This document shows, piece by piece, positions 11,029-22,906 of a stretch of 64,000 bases of DNA. The notes under the pieces are model-generated. The model searched no databases, was not told where the DNA came from, and saw only the letters and a program-made list of their open reading frames with translations. Source of the stretch: Spongilla lacustris (taxonomy: Eukaryota > Porifera > Demospongiae > Spongillida > Spongillidae). The first letter of the stretch is position 1; every line of letters begins with the position of its first letter. The translations under genes were made by a program, and so were the position numbers. The stretch spans positions 6,612,862 to 6,676,861 of the forward strand of contig OX442436.1 of the NCBI GenBank assembly GCA_949361645.1, in the 5' to 3' direction.

Positions 11029-14000
11029 ACTCACTTACACACATACACACATACACACACATACACACATACACACACACTAACACACAAACACACACAC
11101 ATACACACATGCAGACACACACACACCTATACACACACACACTCACCTCATCCAGGCCACACAACATGACGATGGTCATACTCTTGAACTCCCACACCAT
11201 CCTCCAGAAGTCTTCCACTGTGTTCATAAGAGGGGCTTGGGCAGCTATGTAGGCATTGCGTACCTTATACCCCTATAAGGAGTGATGATACTGTTACCAT
11301 GGAGACATACACATTGAGATATCACTGACATCTATGCAGCTGGCATTGATGTACTCAGATCCTTGTACTTCAGTGGGCCTAAGACGTGCCCTGCTGAGGT
11401 TATCTGGGGGTGGGGGGTGTATGGTGGGGAGGTGTATGGTGGGAAGGTGATAAGTGTATGGTGGGGAGGTGATAAGTGTATGGTGGGGAGGTGATAAGTG
11501 TATGGTGGGGAGGTGATAAGTGTATGGTGGGGAGGTGATAAGTGTATGGTGGGGAGGGATAAGTGTATGGTGGGGAGGTGATAAGTGTATGGTGGGGAGG
11601 TGATAAGTGTATGATGGGAGGTGATAAGTGTATGGTGGGGAGGTGATAAGTGTATGATGGGGAGGTGATAAGTGTATGGTGGGGAGGTGATAAGTGTATG
11701 GTGGGGAGGTGTATGGTGGGGAGGTGATAAGTGTATGGTGGGGAGGTGTATGGTGGGGAGGTGATAAGTGTATGGTGGGGAGGAGATAAGTGTATGATGG
11801 GGAGGTGATAAGTGTATGGTGGGGAGGTGATAAGTGTATGGTGGGGAGGTGATAAGTGTATGGTGGGGAGGTGATAAGTGTATGGTGGGGAGGTGTATGG
11901 TGGGAAGGTGATAAGTGTATGGTGGGGAGGTGATAAGTGTATGGTGGGGAGGTGATAAGTGTATGGAGGGGAGGTGATAAGTGTATGATGGGGAGGTGAT
12001 AAGTGTATGGTGGGGAGGTGATAAGTGTATGGTGGGGAGGTGATAAGTGTATGGTGGGGAGGTGATAAGTGTATGGTGGGGAGGTGATAAGTGTATGATG
12101 GGGAGGTGATAAGTGTATGGTGGGGAGGTGATAAGTGTATGATGGGGAGGTGATAAGTGTATGGTGGGGAGGTGATAAGTGTATGGTGGGGAGGTGATAA
12201 GTGTATGGTGGGGAGGTGTATGGTGGGGAGGTGATAAGTGTATGGTGGGGAGGTGTATGGTGGGGAGGTGATAAGTGTATGGTGGGGAGGTGATAAGTGT
12301 ATGGTGGGGAGGTGATAAGTGTATGGTGGGGAGGTGATAAGTGTATGGTGGGGAGGTGATAAGTGTATGGTGGGGAGGTGATAAGTGGATGGTGGGGAGG
12401 TGATAAGTGTATGGTGGGGAGGTGATAAGTGTATGATGGGGAGGTGATAAGTGTATGGTGGGGAGGTGATAAGTGTATGGTGGGGAGGTGATAAGTGTAT
12501 GGTGGGGAGGTGTATGGTGGGGAGGTGATAAGTGTATGGTGGGGAGGTGATAAGTGTATGGTGGGGAGGTGATAAGTGTATGGTGGGGAGGTGATAAGTG
12601 TATGGTGCGGAGGTGTATGGTGGGGAGGTGATAAGTGTATGGTGGGGAGGTGTATGGTGGGGAGGTGATAAGTGTATGGTGGGGAGGTGATAAGTGTATG
12701 ATGGGGAGGTGATAAGTGTATGGTGGGAGGTGATAAGTGTATGGTGGGGAGGTGATAAGTGTATGGTGGGGAGGTGATAAGTGTATGGTGGGAGGTGATA
12801 AGTGTATGGTGGGGAGGTGATAAGTGTATGGTGGGGAGGTGTATGGTGGGGAGGTGATAAGTGTATGGTGGGGAGGTGATAAGTGTATGGTGGGGAGGTG
12901 ATAAGTGTATGGTGGGGAGGTGATAAGTGTATGGTGGAGAGGTGATAAGTGTATGGTGGGGAGGTGATAAGTGTATGGTGGGGAGGTGATAAGTGTATGG
13001 TGGGGAGGTGATAAGTGTATGGTGTGGTGGGGAGGTGATAAGTGTATGGTGGGGAGGTGATAAGTGTATGGTGGGGAGGAGATAAGTGTATGGTGGGGAG
13101 GTGATAAGTGTATGGTGGGGAGGTGATAAGTGTATGATGGGGAGGTGATAAGTGTATGGTGGGGAGGTGATAAGTGTATGGTGGGGAGGTGTATGGTGGG
13201 GAGGTGATAAGTGTATGGTGGGGAGGTGATAAGTGTATGGTGGGGAGGTGATAAGTGTATGGTGGGGAGGTGTATGGTGGGGAGGTGATAAGTGTATGGT
13301 GGGGAGGTGATAAGTGTATGGTGGGGAGGTGATAAGTGTATGGTGGGGAGGTGATAAGTGTATGATGGGGAGGTGATAAGTTTATGGTGGGAGGTGATAA
13401 GTGGAAGTGTCCACAGATTTAGTGAGGTGAAGGAGTAGCATTTGACGGAGACTAAAGCTCACATGGCAAACGATCTTCATAGCGATTCTTGACCATATTG
13501 TACTGTTGTTTAGCCTCTGAGGTGTCCCTGTCGTTAGGCTTATAACTAACCCTCTCAAGGAGCTGGGGAAGAGCAACATACCATCAGATACAGGTACTGA
13601 TCATGTGATCCTTATCCTCAATGCCTACTGATCATGTGATCCTTATCCTCAATGCCTACTGATCATGTGATCCTTATCCTCAATGCCTACTGATCATGTG
13701 ATCCTTATCCTCAATGCCTACTGATCATGTGATCCTTATCCGCAATGCCTACTGATCATGTGCAGTTACTGCAAATTCTACCAGACATCCTTACTTGTCC
13801 TCTTATGATATCGGTACAAGTACTGTTAATAAGGATCATGTGATCCTTATTGCCAGTGCCTACTGATCATGTGATCCTTATACTCACCTCAAACTGTTCC
13901 TCAAAACTTGAACGATTCCCTCCCGGAGGTACTGTGTGCAGTTCATTAATCCTGGTGCGTAGTTCAGAAGCATCGATGCAAGTGTCCCCACATGTGATGA

Positions 14001-17000
14001 GTTCATTGAGAGCATCATGGATGAACACATACTGGGCCTGGGGAGGAGGGAGAGAGGATTAGTGTTAATGGATATATGCAGGATCATACTTCTTACCATA
14101 CAAAATATGCACACACTCACCAAGGTCTCCACAGTAAAGGATCTCTGTCTCCTCATATCAGCAAAGCACTCACACACATTCACAGTATCCTTCTCCTTCA
14201 ATCTCTCCAGCATACAGTCCAAGATGATGAAGACCCCAGACCTCCCCACACCTGAGCTACAGTGCACCACCAGGGGGGAGCCATCTTGTCTGTGTTCACT
14301 GCGCACACGTTTGATGAACCCAATGAATGAGGTGGCAGATGAAGGGACCCCTGTGTCTGGCCAACCCTCATACTGCAAGTGGGAAACCATCAAGGGAGTA
14401 GAGCCAGTCTGGAAGGGGTTAAATGTATTCTCATTATGTGAGTAGGTGTGGCTATGGAGGTGTGGTCATGCTAACCATTTCAACTTTCATCATTCTAGTG
14501 ACATAATCAGCAAGGGGTGTGGCCTCTTCCAAGGTGACCCTCAGACCAGGGAATGGTTCAATGACTCCTCCCACACTGTCTGGCCAATACTGCTCACACT
14601 TACGCTATGTAGGGTGGACATGTGAGACTGGGGAAGAGAAGGGGTGTGGACCTCTCACCTTCCCTCCCTCGTTGCACTGGGTCAGCATGACTATGGTGTC
14701 CAAGCTGTGTTCGAACACCATCCTCCAGAAGTCACCTACAGTGTTGGGCATGGGGCCCTGGGCCATGATATAGGCATGTGTCTTCTTGTAGCCCTATAGG
14801 AGGAGGAGGGGCTTAATACAGGGTGTGTGGCTTAATAGAGGGGGTGGGGCTTAATAGAGGGGGTGCGGCTTAATACAGGGGGTGGGGCAGGATGCTCACA
14901 TCATAGTTGACATCAATGAAGGAGGCATTGATGTAATCTGATCCCTCCACACCCTCCATCCTCCTAAGGAGTACCCTGTTGTAGTCATCTTAATGGAGAA
15001 GGAGGAGGTATCATGGAGGCCATTGCACACAGACTGCTCACATGGGGATATGTTGTGGAACCTGTTCTTGCTCTTGTTGCAGGGAAGGGCTGCAGCCTCT
15101 GTTGGATGTTGGCACTCGGGAATGGACTGGAACTCGCGGTCAAACATCCTGTCTCTGTTCTGATGCATGAGGATGACATGGGCAGAGAAGTCTTTGATGT
15201 ACACTGGACCTGCTGGTGAACGAGGGGTGGGAGGGGGAGGAGGGAGGGAGGGAGGGAGGGAGGTAGGGAGGGAGGGAGGGAGGGAGGGAGGGAGGGAGGG
15301 AGGGAGGGAGGGAGGGAGGGAGGGAGGGAGGGAGGGAGGGAGGGAGGGAGGGAGGGAGGGAGGGAGGGAGGGAGGGAGGGAGGGAGGGAGGGAGGGAGGG
15401 AGGGAGGGAGGGAGGGAGGGAGGGAGGGAGGGAGGGAGGGAGGGAGGGAGGGAGGGAGGGAGGGAGGGAGGGAGGGAGGGAGGGAGGGAGGGAGGGAGGG
15501 AGGGAGGGAGGGAGGGAGGGAGGGAGGGAGGGAGGGAGGGAGGGAGGGAGGGAGGGAGGGAGGGAGGGAGGGAGGGAGGGAGGGAGGGAGGGAGGGAGGG
15601 AGGGAGGGAGGGAGGGAGGGAGGGAGGGAGGGAGGGAGGGAGGGAGGGAGGGAGGGAGGGAGGGAGGGAGGGAGGGAGGGAGGGAGGGAGGGAGGGAGGG
15701 AGGGAGGGAGGGAGGGAGGGAGGGAGGGAGGGAGGGAGGGAGGGAGGGAGGGAGGGAGGGAGGGAGGGAGGGAGGGAGGGAGGGAGGGAGGGAGGGAGGG
15801 AGGGAGGGAGGGAGGGAGGGAGGGAGGGAGGGAGGGAGGGAGGGAGGGAGGGAGGGAGGGAGGGAGGGAGGGAGGGAGGGAGGGAGGGAGGGAGGGAGGG
15901 AGGGAGGGAGGGAGGGAGGGAGGGAGGGAGGGAGGGAGGGAGGGAGGGAGGGAGGGAGGGAGGGAGGGAGGGAGGGAGGCAACAAAGGAGAGGGAGGGGA
16001 CATAGAGAAAGGAGTAAAAATTAAGTACCTATAAACATCATTGATCACTTAGGCACACACACCTGCTTGGTTTGATTTCCCAGTGGGAAGTGCTAATTCT
16101 TCCAGTCTTTTGTCGTCTTCAGTGTTAGGGGGAGGTTGATTCTGATAAATGCTTACCATCTGCACAGGCAATGGCTTTAATGACCCTCCTCCAATTTCTG
16201 AATACACCACAGCTGGTTCAGGTGACAGGTGACGATGTGCCTTCTTCTTCCTGCATGTGCACACAGAGGTGAGGGAGGGGGACAATGGAGGGTACTGTTG
16301 CCTACCTGCTGACCATGATGATCAGGGCAACACTGGTGATAATGATGGCCACCATCACTACAACCGGGACCACCACCACAATGGGGATGATACAGGTCAT
16401 CATATCACATGATCCAGCAGCAGCAGCAGCAGGTGATGCTGATGTGGTTGCCATGGTTGTCACTGGTGTTTGGACTGGGTACCAGACAGATAACTTCGCT
16501 ACACAGGAGTGCACAATGTTTCCTCACCTGTAGGCATTGCTGTGGTATTAGTGGTGGCCCCAACCCCAGCAATGGTTCCAGCACTGACTGATACCATGTA
16601 GGTCACCATTGGGTCCAGACCAGTGATGAGGAAGGTTGTGGTGTCAGCAGTCAGGTTGGCTATCCCTCCTCCTGTGGTCCTTCTGGTCCCTCTGGTACCA
16701 GGTGTCCAGGTGACCAGGTAGTACCTGACAAACCCTCTGGCCTCAACTGGAGACAGAGGCTTCCAGCTGAGAAGGATGGTGCTTCCATTTATGGAGGTGA
16801 CCGTAATGTTGAGAATACCACTGGGAGCTGGGGATAGGGAAGTGGGTTAACCCTTTAGGAGCTAGTACCACTGGGAGCTGTGGAGAGGGAAGTGGGTTAA
16901 CCCTTTAGGAGCTAGTACCAATGGGAGCTGAGCCCTCGAGTCATGTACAGATGTATGTATAATTGTAATCCATGGGCACACATTACTGACTCTGCCCTGA

Positions 17001-19052
17001 GGTGGTACGGTGTGATTACCTAGCTCCTGGGAGTAGACCAGTGCTTGCTGGGAGGTGTTCTGAGCTCCTGAAGATGACACCACAAACATCGTCCCCACAG
17101 TGGCTATGTAGGGTACTCCGGGAGCTGTAGGGGAAGAAGGGAATTGGGAGGAGGGGTGGAGGAGGGGTGAAATGAGATGAATAAAGAAGGGTAGATGTTC
17201 GTTGTGTGTAGTTTCATCAAAGCCGAACACTTACCATAGCTCATTGTCAAGGTGTAGTACTGTTGAGTGGTGGTGCCCATCTCTACCAGGGTACCGTCAG
17301 AGTACATTGTCATGGTAACAGTGTAGTAGGAAACTGTATTGCAGTTCACTACAGGTGCCTGCCACACTAGTCGTCCACTGGATTGAAGAGTGAGTCCTGA
17401 TACCATACCATCTGGTACAGGAATGTGTTCATGTGTGCATGGAGTGGTGTCCATGTTGTGTAAACACATGGATAGTACCTTCCAACACACATGTGGCTTA
17501 CAGAGTGAGAAGTTCACCACTCCAGTGGTTGCATAGGCCACCACAGGGACATCATCGGGAACAGCCACTGATGCCTTACACTGGTAGACATAGCTACCAC
17601 CCACAGAGGACCCTGCTATGGTCAGCGTGCTCACATCGGCCCCTTGAGGGGTCACAGACACATTTGTGCCAGGACCCCCAGGAACCAGGGGGCTGAATAT
17701 CCCCCCACTGCCTCTGTACCAGGAGAGCACCACAGGGGGAACAACAGACAGAGGTTTGGCAGCTGTACAGTTGAGCTGAAGGACTGCCTGCTGACAGGAG
17801 GGACCACTGATGGTGGGGCTGAGGGTCAGGGCTGGGAGAGGACCAGTGAGAGAGTACCCAGCACACACATGGTGTGGGGAACATACCACTGACCACCAGG
17901 GTAGTCAAAGAGGAGGATGGTGTGTATTGAGTGAAGTATGGAGTGTACAAATTCCCCGCCAAGCACTGGTACATGCTGTTATTGTCTTGTGAGCTCAGGG
18001 TTGAAAAGGTGAGCGTTGAGGTGTAAAAAGTGAACCCCTGGTTCTGTATGGTAGTTACATTCTCCACATAGATACGCCCACTGGATGACATCACTACTCC
18101 TGTTGGACCAATCCACTGAAAGTCTAAGGGTTTGTCGTTAGTACCCCCAATACTAGCACTGCAGATGATTGCTATTGATCCACCAACAGTGCCATACAGC
18201 TGAGGTACAGTATTTCCTATTGTGACTTGCGTAACTACAGGAGAAAGTTGTTAAGGGTGATATCACTTAGTCCTACCCCTCACCTGTGACATTGAAGGCA
18301 TAGCTGGCATTTGTACTAACTCCATTTGTACTGGCAGTGCATACATACAGACCTGCATATGACAGGCGCACTGGAGAGGGCAGTGTAAGTGGTCTTGAGG
18401 AGGTACTGCCAGAGGTTGTCAGAGATCCCACTTGTACCCCTACTCCAGCAGGGTATGAGGTCCACGTGACATTGGTGGAGTTAGCTGTGCAGGTCAATGT
18501 GTATGATGTCATAGCTCCCAGTGTAGCGGCTGGGGAAATCCCTCCAGTGATGGTGATGGTAATGGACTGGGCACTAGCTGTAAGAAGTGGTAAGTTATTA
18601 AGGACATTAATCATTAAGTCTCTTGACGCTATTAACCCTATCAGCAGTATGTAATATACTTGGCTGGTTGTAATTGGCTACAATGCACGTTCAACTTGAG
18701 ACTGGGAACTACTGTGTTAATTTAACTATGGATTTATACGAAGCATGAAACCTACATTACGTACATGTGTGTGAACATGTCGCGTGTATTTATTTACTAC
18801 CTCACGCGAAACGTTAACGTGTATTGCAATGACGCCAGCCTTATGGACATAATTGTTAAGGGCTCTCAGTTGTACTAACAGGAGGCAAACAAATAACCAG
18901 TGCCGCCTGTGTGCAAGCAAAAGGAGCCCCGCCCTCTTATTACCATAGTTTCTGATGCGCATGCTCCGAAAGCTTGCGTTCCTTCACACAGACTTACATG
19001 TTCCGCAGACTGCCAGCATGAGAAGTGCGCACAGGCTGTAAGTCACCACCAT
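8859..19052 (-). CDS. RPTP-2: Ig3-FN3x2 receptor tyrosine phosphatase with D1 and degenerate D2
   Basis: Predicted 1260-residue type I membrane protein. Exons: 19052-18998, 18577-18284, 18234-17887, 17831-17502, 17411-17235, 17124-17020, 16827-16528, 16474-16306, 16250-16063, 15209-15042, 14988-14900, 14793-14659, 14604-14476, 14408-14121, 14037-13888, 13562-13463, 11403-11330, 11272-11147, 10963-10808, 9752-9598, 9160-9025, 8969-8859. Order: signal peptide; Ig1, Ig2, Ig3 (one exon each); FN3 in two exons; FN3 in one; membrane span (exon 8); juxtamembrane tail starting RKKK with an ITIM-like VVYSEI; D1 (exons 10-15); D2 (exons 16-22). D1 has KNRF, YINASF, WPDTGVP and [11 protein letters not shown] (Cys about 879). 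The Q-loop reads TVETL where MVQT is usual. D2 has WPE in place of WPD and VVCNDGMGRTG. Exon sizes match RPTP-4 except exon 1 (+6 nt) and the membrane exon (+3 nt). Tandem paralogue of its neighbours. Splice sites are inferred, not tested. Confidence 0.88.
10020..10807. repeat. 29-bp minisatellite abutting the exon 19 donor of RPTP-2
   Basis: About 27 copies of a 29-bp unit (CCATCAGGTGACCTTAATCT plus TACCCCATA), in the D2 intron between exons 19 and 20. On the coding strand each unit contains GGGGTAAGAT, nearly the true donor AAG/GTAAGATTAAGG at 10808. The array therefore looks like repeated duplication of the 5' splice site. RPTP-3 and RPTP-4 have shorter versions. Confidence 0.95.
10983..11141. 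repeat. (CA)n microsatellite in RPTP-2 intron
   Basis: Imperfect CA dinucleotide tract interrupted by T and G, next to the exon 18 donor. It is also present, with different length and purity, at 22815-22905 (RPTP-3) and 32551-32672 (RPTP-4). Confidence 0.95.
11417..13404. repeat. 22-bp minisatellite in the D2 intron of RPTP-2
   Basis: About 90 units of the same 22-bp repeat as at 1-1475 and 32941-37690. It fills the intron between exon 16 (KNRY) and exon 17 (YINAS). That intron is 2059 bp here against 63 bp in RPTP-3. Confidence 0.97.
13595..13775. repeat. 31-bp repeat in RPTP-2 intron 15
   Basis: Five to six units of a 31-bp sequence beginning TACTGATCATGTGATCCTTA. The same array lies at 23362-23530 in RPTP-3, while RPTP-4 keeps about one unit. 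Confidence 0.9.
14800..14890. repeat. GGGGGTG-CTTAATACA repeat in RPTP-2 intron 11
   Basis: Four to five units of about 20 bp (GGGGGTGTGGCTTAATACAG type) between D1 exons 11 and 12. Longer versions are at 25047-25178 (RPTP-3) and 39397-39535 (RPTP-4). Confidence 0.85.
15236..15980. repeat. (GGGA)n tract in RPTP-2 juxtamembrane intron
   Basis: About 740 bp of nearly uninterrupted GGGA tetranucleotide in the intron between the juxtamembrane exon and D1. The intron is 853 bp here, against 122 and 109 bp in RPTP-3 and -4. The G-rich strand is the template strand and could form G-quadruplexes. Open frames of PPSL or GGRE type here are artefacts. Confidence 0.98.
16828..16940 (-). repeat. Duplicated 3' splice site units before FN3-2 exon of RPTP-2
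   Basis: Two extra copies of the roughly 48-bp acceptor unit just upstream of exon 7 (acceptor at 16827). Each contains an AG/CTCCCA-type acceptor and an in-frame stop shortly after it. Confidence 0.75.
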
Positions 19053-19370
19053 GCCTGCTAGCTGTAACACAATGGGCGTGGTTACCTCGCGCGGGGGGGG
19101 GGGGGGGGGGGGGTGGTGGTGCTGGAAAGATCACCTGCTGTCCAGATGTACACTAGATTTGAATACCTACGCTTCGTTGACTTCGGCAAATTAAAAAAGA
19201 GTGCCAACTCTCAATCATAACGCTGTTACAAGATCTGGCTCACTTATTCAGCAAATCCGCGGGATGCAATTATTCATCTCCAGGTGTCCCAGCTATGAGT
19301 TTAGTATCTCTGTAGATAGTACAGATATTGCTACCATCGCAACCTTTCAAAAAACCCTCGGTTGATTTAT

Positions 19371-19943
19371 ATGGAGTTTCCGAGAAAAGGGACCTAAGTC
19401 CTAGCGCATATTATTAAAAACATTATAAAAATGCATTACGTTTGAATTGCTATAACTTCCGAACACTTAACTGAGTTAAGACTATTAATTTCCTATTTTC
19501 AGTACTTCATACTACACCATTTCATTATGGTAAAATATATTTTGGGATCTTGAACATGCTCCATGCCAGTATCGCGACGTCCGATACCCCATAGGGTCAC
19601 TCCAAATTCGGTTTGTAGGCAGAGAGGTCCTATACCTATTGATTTGTTCCGTTCGTGTCATTCGTTACAGTTGAACAATTTTTTTTCTCGCTCTATTCGC
19701 GCCAATGATTTGGCAAATCGCGTCCCGCTCCGTCGGAGGCGGTGATTATATCATTATAGCGGGAAAAGGTGCATGTTGCAAGACCCCAAAACATATTTTA
19801 CCATAGAGAATTGAATGGTGTAGTATGAAGTGCGAAAATGAAAAGTTCATTGCGTTAACCGTTCGGAAGGTATAGCAATTCAAACGTAATGCATTTTTAT
19901 AAAATAATATGCGCTAGGTCCCTTTTCTTTGGAACTTTCCCAT
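19371..19943. mobile_element. Foldback (MITE-like) element with about 190-bp terminal inverted repeats
   Basis: The left arm 19371-19562 and right arm 19769-19943 are inverted copies. They share blocks such as GAAAAGGGACCTA, ATGCATTACGTTTGAATTGC, ACTTCATACTACACCATT and ATGGTAAAATAT. The spacer of about 200 bp has no convincing coding frame. The equivalent flank of RPTP-1 lacks the element. No clear target-site duplication was found. Confidence 0.85.
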
Positions 19944-20186
19944 ATTATTATCATAATTATATGATTTTTTTTAAAACCGCGATGTGTGACTGATTGAATA
20001 TGATTTATTTAACCGGCGCTTTACAATGATTTTACAGGCGATTTCATCGAGTATATGTATTTTTTTTTTTTTTTGCAGTGCAAACTGAAGGAGCGCTAGT
20101 TATTAAAAAAGCACAGAAGACCCCGCTTTATTTGACGTCACGTAACAGACGAACATTTTAATACGATGCCGCTGTGTAATGGCACG

Positions 20187-20268
20187 CAGCTACCTAGTCT
20201 CTCGTGCCATGACGTAATGTATGGAATATTCCATACATTACGTCATGGCACGAGAGACTAGCAGCTAC
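20187..20268. mobile_element. 68-bp perfect palindrome flanked by a 7-bp direct repeat
   Basis: Positions 20194-20261 form a perfect palindrome with termini CTAGTCTCTCGTGCC and its complement, centred on GGAATATTCC. It is flanked by CAGCTAC at 20187-20193 and 20262-20268. The matching RPTP-1 flank near 6316 reads GTAGCTACCTAGCC without the insert, which looks like an empty site. This supports a very small transposed element with a 7-bp target duplication. Confidence 0.8.
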
Positions 20269-20875
20269 CTAGCCTGTTTATCTAACCTCATCTTCATGGG
20301 CCTACGCAGCCTTCGGCAAAGAGGGGGGCGAATTAGGTAACCTTTTGTGACATAATTATGTATTACGTAATCGTTACCAAATGTAAGTGTTTTGTAGAAC
20401 CTTGACCTTCAATGAATAATTACATGCTGTTGAATTCTGGATCTGCATGCTACTAAGCTGTCTACTTTGCACCAATGTCCTTTGGTGCTACAGTAATTCA
20501 AGCATCTACAGTGTTTCCAGTGTTCCCCAGTTCTGAGGTGTTTGCAGCGTTTTCAGTTTATCTTTTCCTAGTTTTTGCAGTGTTTAAAGTGTCTGCAGTG
20601 TTGTTCTTGTTTTGGTATGACTGTAACTTAGATAGCACAGTACCATAAGTAAAAAGAAATATACTGGAATCTAGATTACAACAACTCTCGCATCAAAAAA
20701 GGTTGTTTTGTTATTTGTTGCCCCCATGCAGCTCCATGGCAGGTGTGCATCATATGTTGTCTGTTTTCAATTATTACTAGTATTCATTAGTCAGAGGATG
20801 TGTAAGTATTTAGGTGCATTAATTGTATATGCATGTCCTGTTGGCCGTCGTTCTGGAAATTAAGTCATATCTATT

Positions 20876-20881
20876 TTTATT
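20876..20881 (-). promoter_or_regulatory. Candidate poly(A) signal of RPTP-3
   Basis: AATAAA on the minus strand about 230 bp after the RPTP-3 stop, at the same relative place as in RPTP-2. Confidence 0.3.
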
Positions 20882-21108
20882 TTGGGGACAATAATAATTA
20901 TATGATATAACACTGAACAGTGTTTAACTGCAATAATGTACATACTGCTTGTTTTGGCAGTTCATTATTTTCTTCCAATCCATTGCAACTGTAACACATG
21001 TTACTTGTGTTTCTGGAAACAAACAGTATGCTGGATATGGATGCACACACACATATTTATGAAGTGCAAAAGCAATGTATTATGCCAACATGATTTATCA
21101 GTTTCCTC

Positions 21109-22822
21109 CTAAACAGCACTTGGATCACTTGGGCGATGTGATTGGAAGTTTGCATACTTGCTCTTGTCCAGGTCATCCACATAGTCTGCAACTGTGTTAT
21201 GGCAAAGTATGTACTGCTCCTGTGGGGGAGCACAAAGATCTAACTATGTCAATAGTTGACAGAATTAAGCTGACCATAGTAGTAACAAAGTTCTGGCGAT
21301 GGGTCCTTGAGGACTTGATGAACTGGAAGAAGTCCACCACATGTTCAGTCTTGAGTCTCTCCATCATGGCATGGATGGTGATGAAGGCACCAGTACGACC
21401 CATACCATCACTGGGGGGGAGGGAGGAGGGGGAGGAGGAATACATGCATTATACACACAGAACAGCAGGTATATCAGCACCATGGTTATCTAACTACAAT
21501 GGTTATATTACTAACATTGTTGGATTATCTAACTGACATAGTTATATCTAGGTCATCACATACACCCACCTTGGAATTATGGGAAATTGATGCATTATCA
21601 ATACATTAGCACACACTAGCGCATCGGTTTTTTATTTACCTAAGTGAATTTGAAACTGTTGCCTATCATAGCAAAGCTGCCATCAAAGCAGCACAGACCA
21701 ATAAGGGTTACCAATTCCAAAGTGAAGTAATCATTTATCTGGATGCAAAATGTCATTACATACTCACTTGCACACAACAGTCATGCACTTGTTCCCTGTC
21801 TGCATCTGGGCTTTGAGCAAAGCCTTGTTCATTTTAATAATAGATGCATTGGACGTTGGACTACAGTTCTCAGGCCATCCAGTGTAGTGAAACAGGTGTA
21901 CAGTGCTACATTGAGTTGGAACCAGTACCTGGGGATGAGGGAACGAGGGAGGGAGGAGGGAAGAAGGGTAGGATAAGACAGAACAAATGGTCAGCTCACA
22001 CAGTCTCAACTGTTGGTGGACCACATCACAGCTAGTGTGATGTGCAATCCACCCACAGCTACATACCACTGGGTCTATTAAAAATTGCTGTATATTTTAT
22101 CTAAATTTAGAGCAATTGCTGTGTTTTTTATCACATTCCAATAAATTCATGTATGTGTATCCCATATGGTCTATTAACAGGTGAACCCCATACCATCTAG
22201 TGATCCATACCACCAGTTGACCTTGGTCTTACCCCATACCATCAAGTGACCTTGATCTTACCCCATACCATCAGGTGACCTTGATCTTACCCCATACCAT
22301 CAGGTGACCTTGATCTTACCCCATACGATCAGGTGACCTTGATCTTACCCCATACCATCAGGTGACCTTGATCTTACCCCATACCATCAGGTGACCTTGA
22401 TCTTACCCCATACCATCAGGTGACCTTGATCTTACCCCATACCATCAGGTGACCTTAATCTTACCCCATACCATCAGGTGACCTTAATCTTACCCCATAC
22501 CATCAGGTGACCTTAATCTTACCTCATACCATCAGGTGACCTTAATCTTACCCCATACCATCAGGTGACCTTAATCTTACCCCATACCATCAGGTGACCT
22601 TGATCTTACCCCATACCATCAGGTGACCTTAATCTTACCTTTTCTTTCTCTTCCTTCAGTTCTAGTTTGTAGACTGTGATTTGATCCTTAGCTACATGTA
22701 AGGTATCAGCTGGATTCCCCATGAGGGTGACTGCCATCTTTCCATACATCAGTGTCTCCCCAGACCTCATAGGCCAGTACTGTACTACTCTGTCCTGTTA
22801 GTGAAGGCATCAGATACACACA

Positions 22823-22906
<84 letters not shown>

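Larger units (their letters stand above)
19053..21108. other. Intergenic region between RPTP-3 3' end and RPTP-2 5' end
   Basis: No gene seen. It includes a 5' flank shared with RPTP-1, a poly-G run near 19096-19113, a 573-bp foldback element (19371-19943) and a 68-bp perfect palindrome (20194-20261). From about 20650 it carries the 3' flank shared with RPTP-2. The two insertions are absent from the matching flank of RPTP-1, so they arrived after the duplication or were lost there. Confidence 0.65.

Noticed and set aside
15140..16048. PPSL and GGRE low-complexity frames (also 30809-31849)
   Set aside because: Direct readings of (GGGA)n tracts inside introns of RPTP-2 and RPTP-4.
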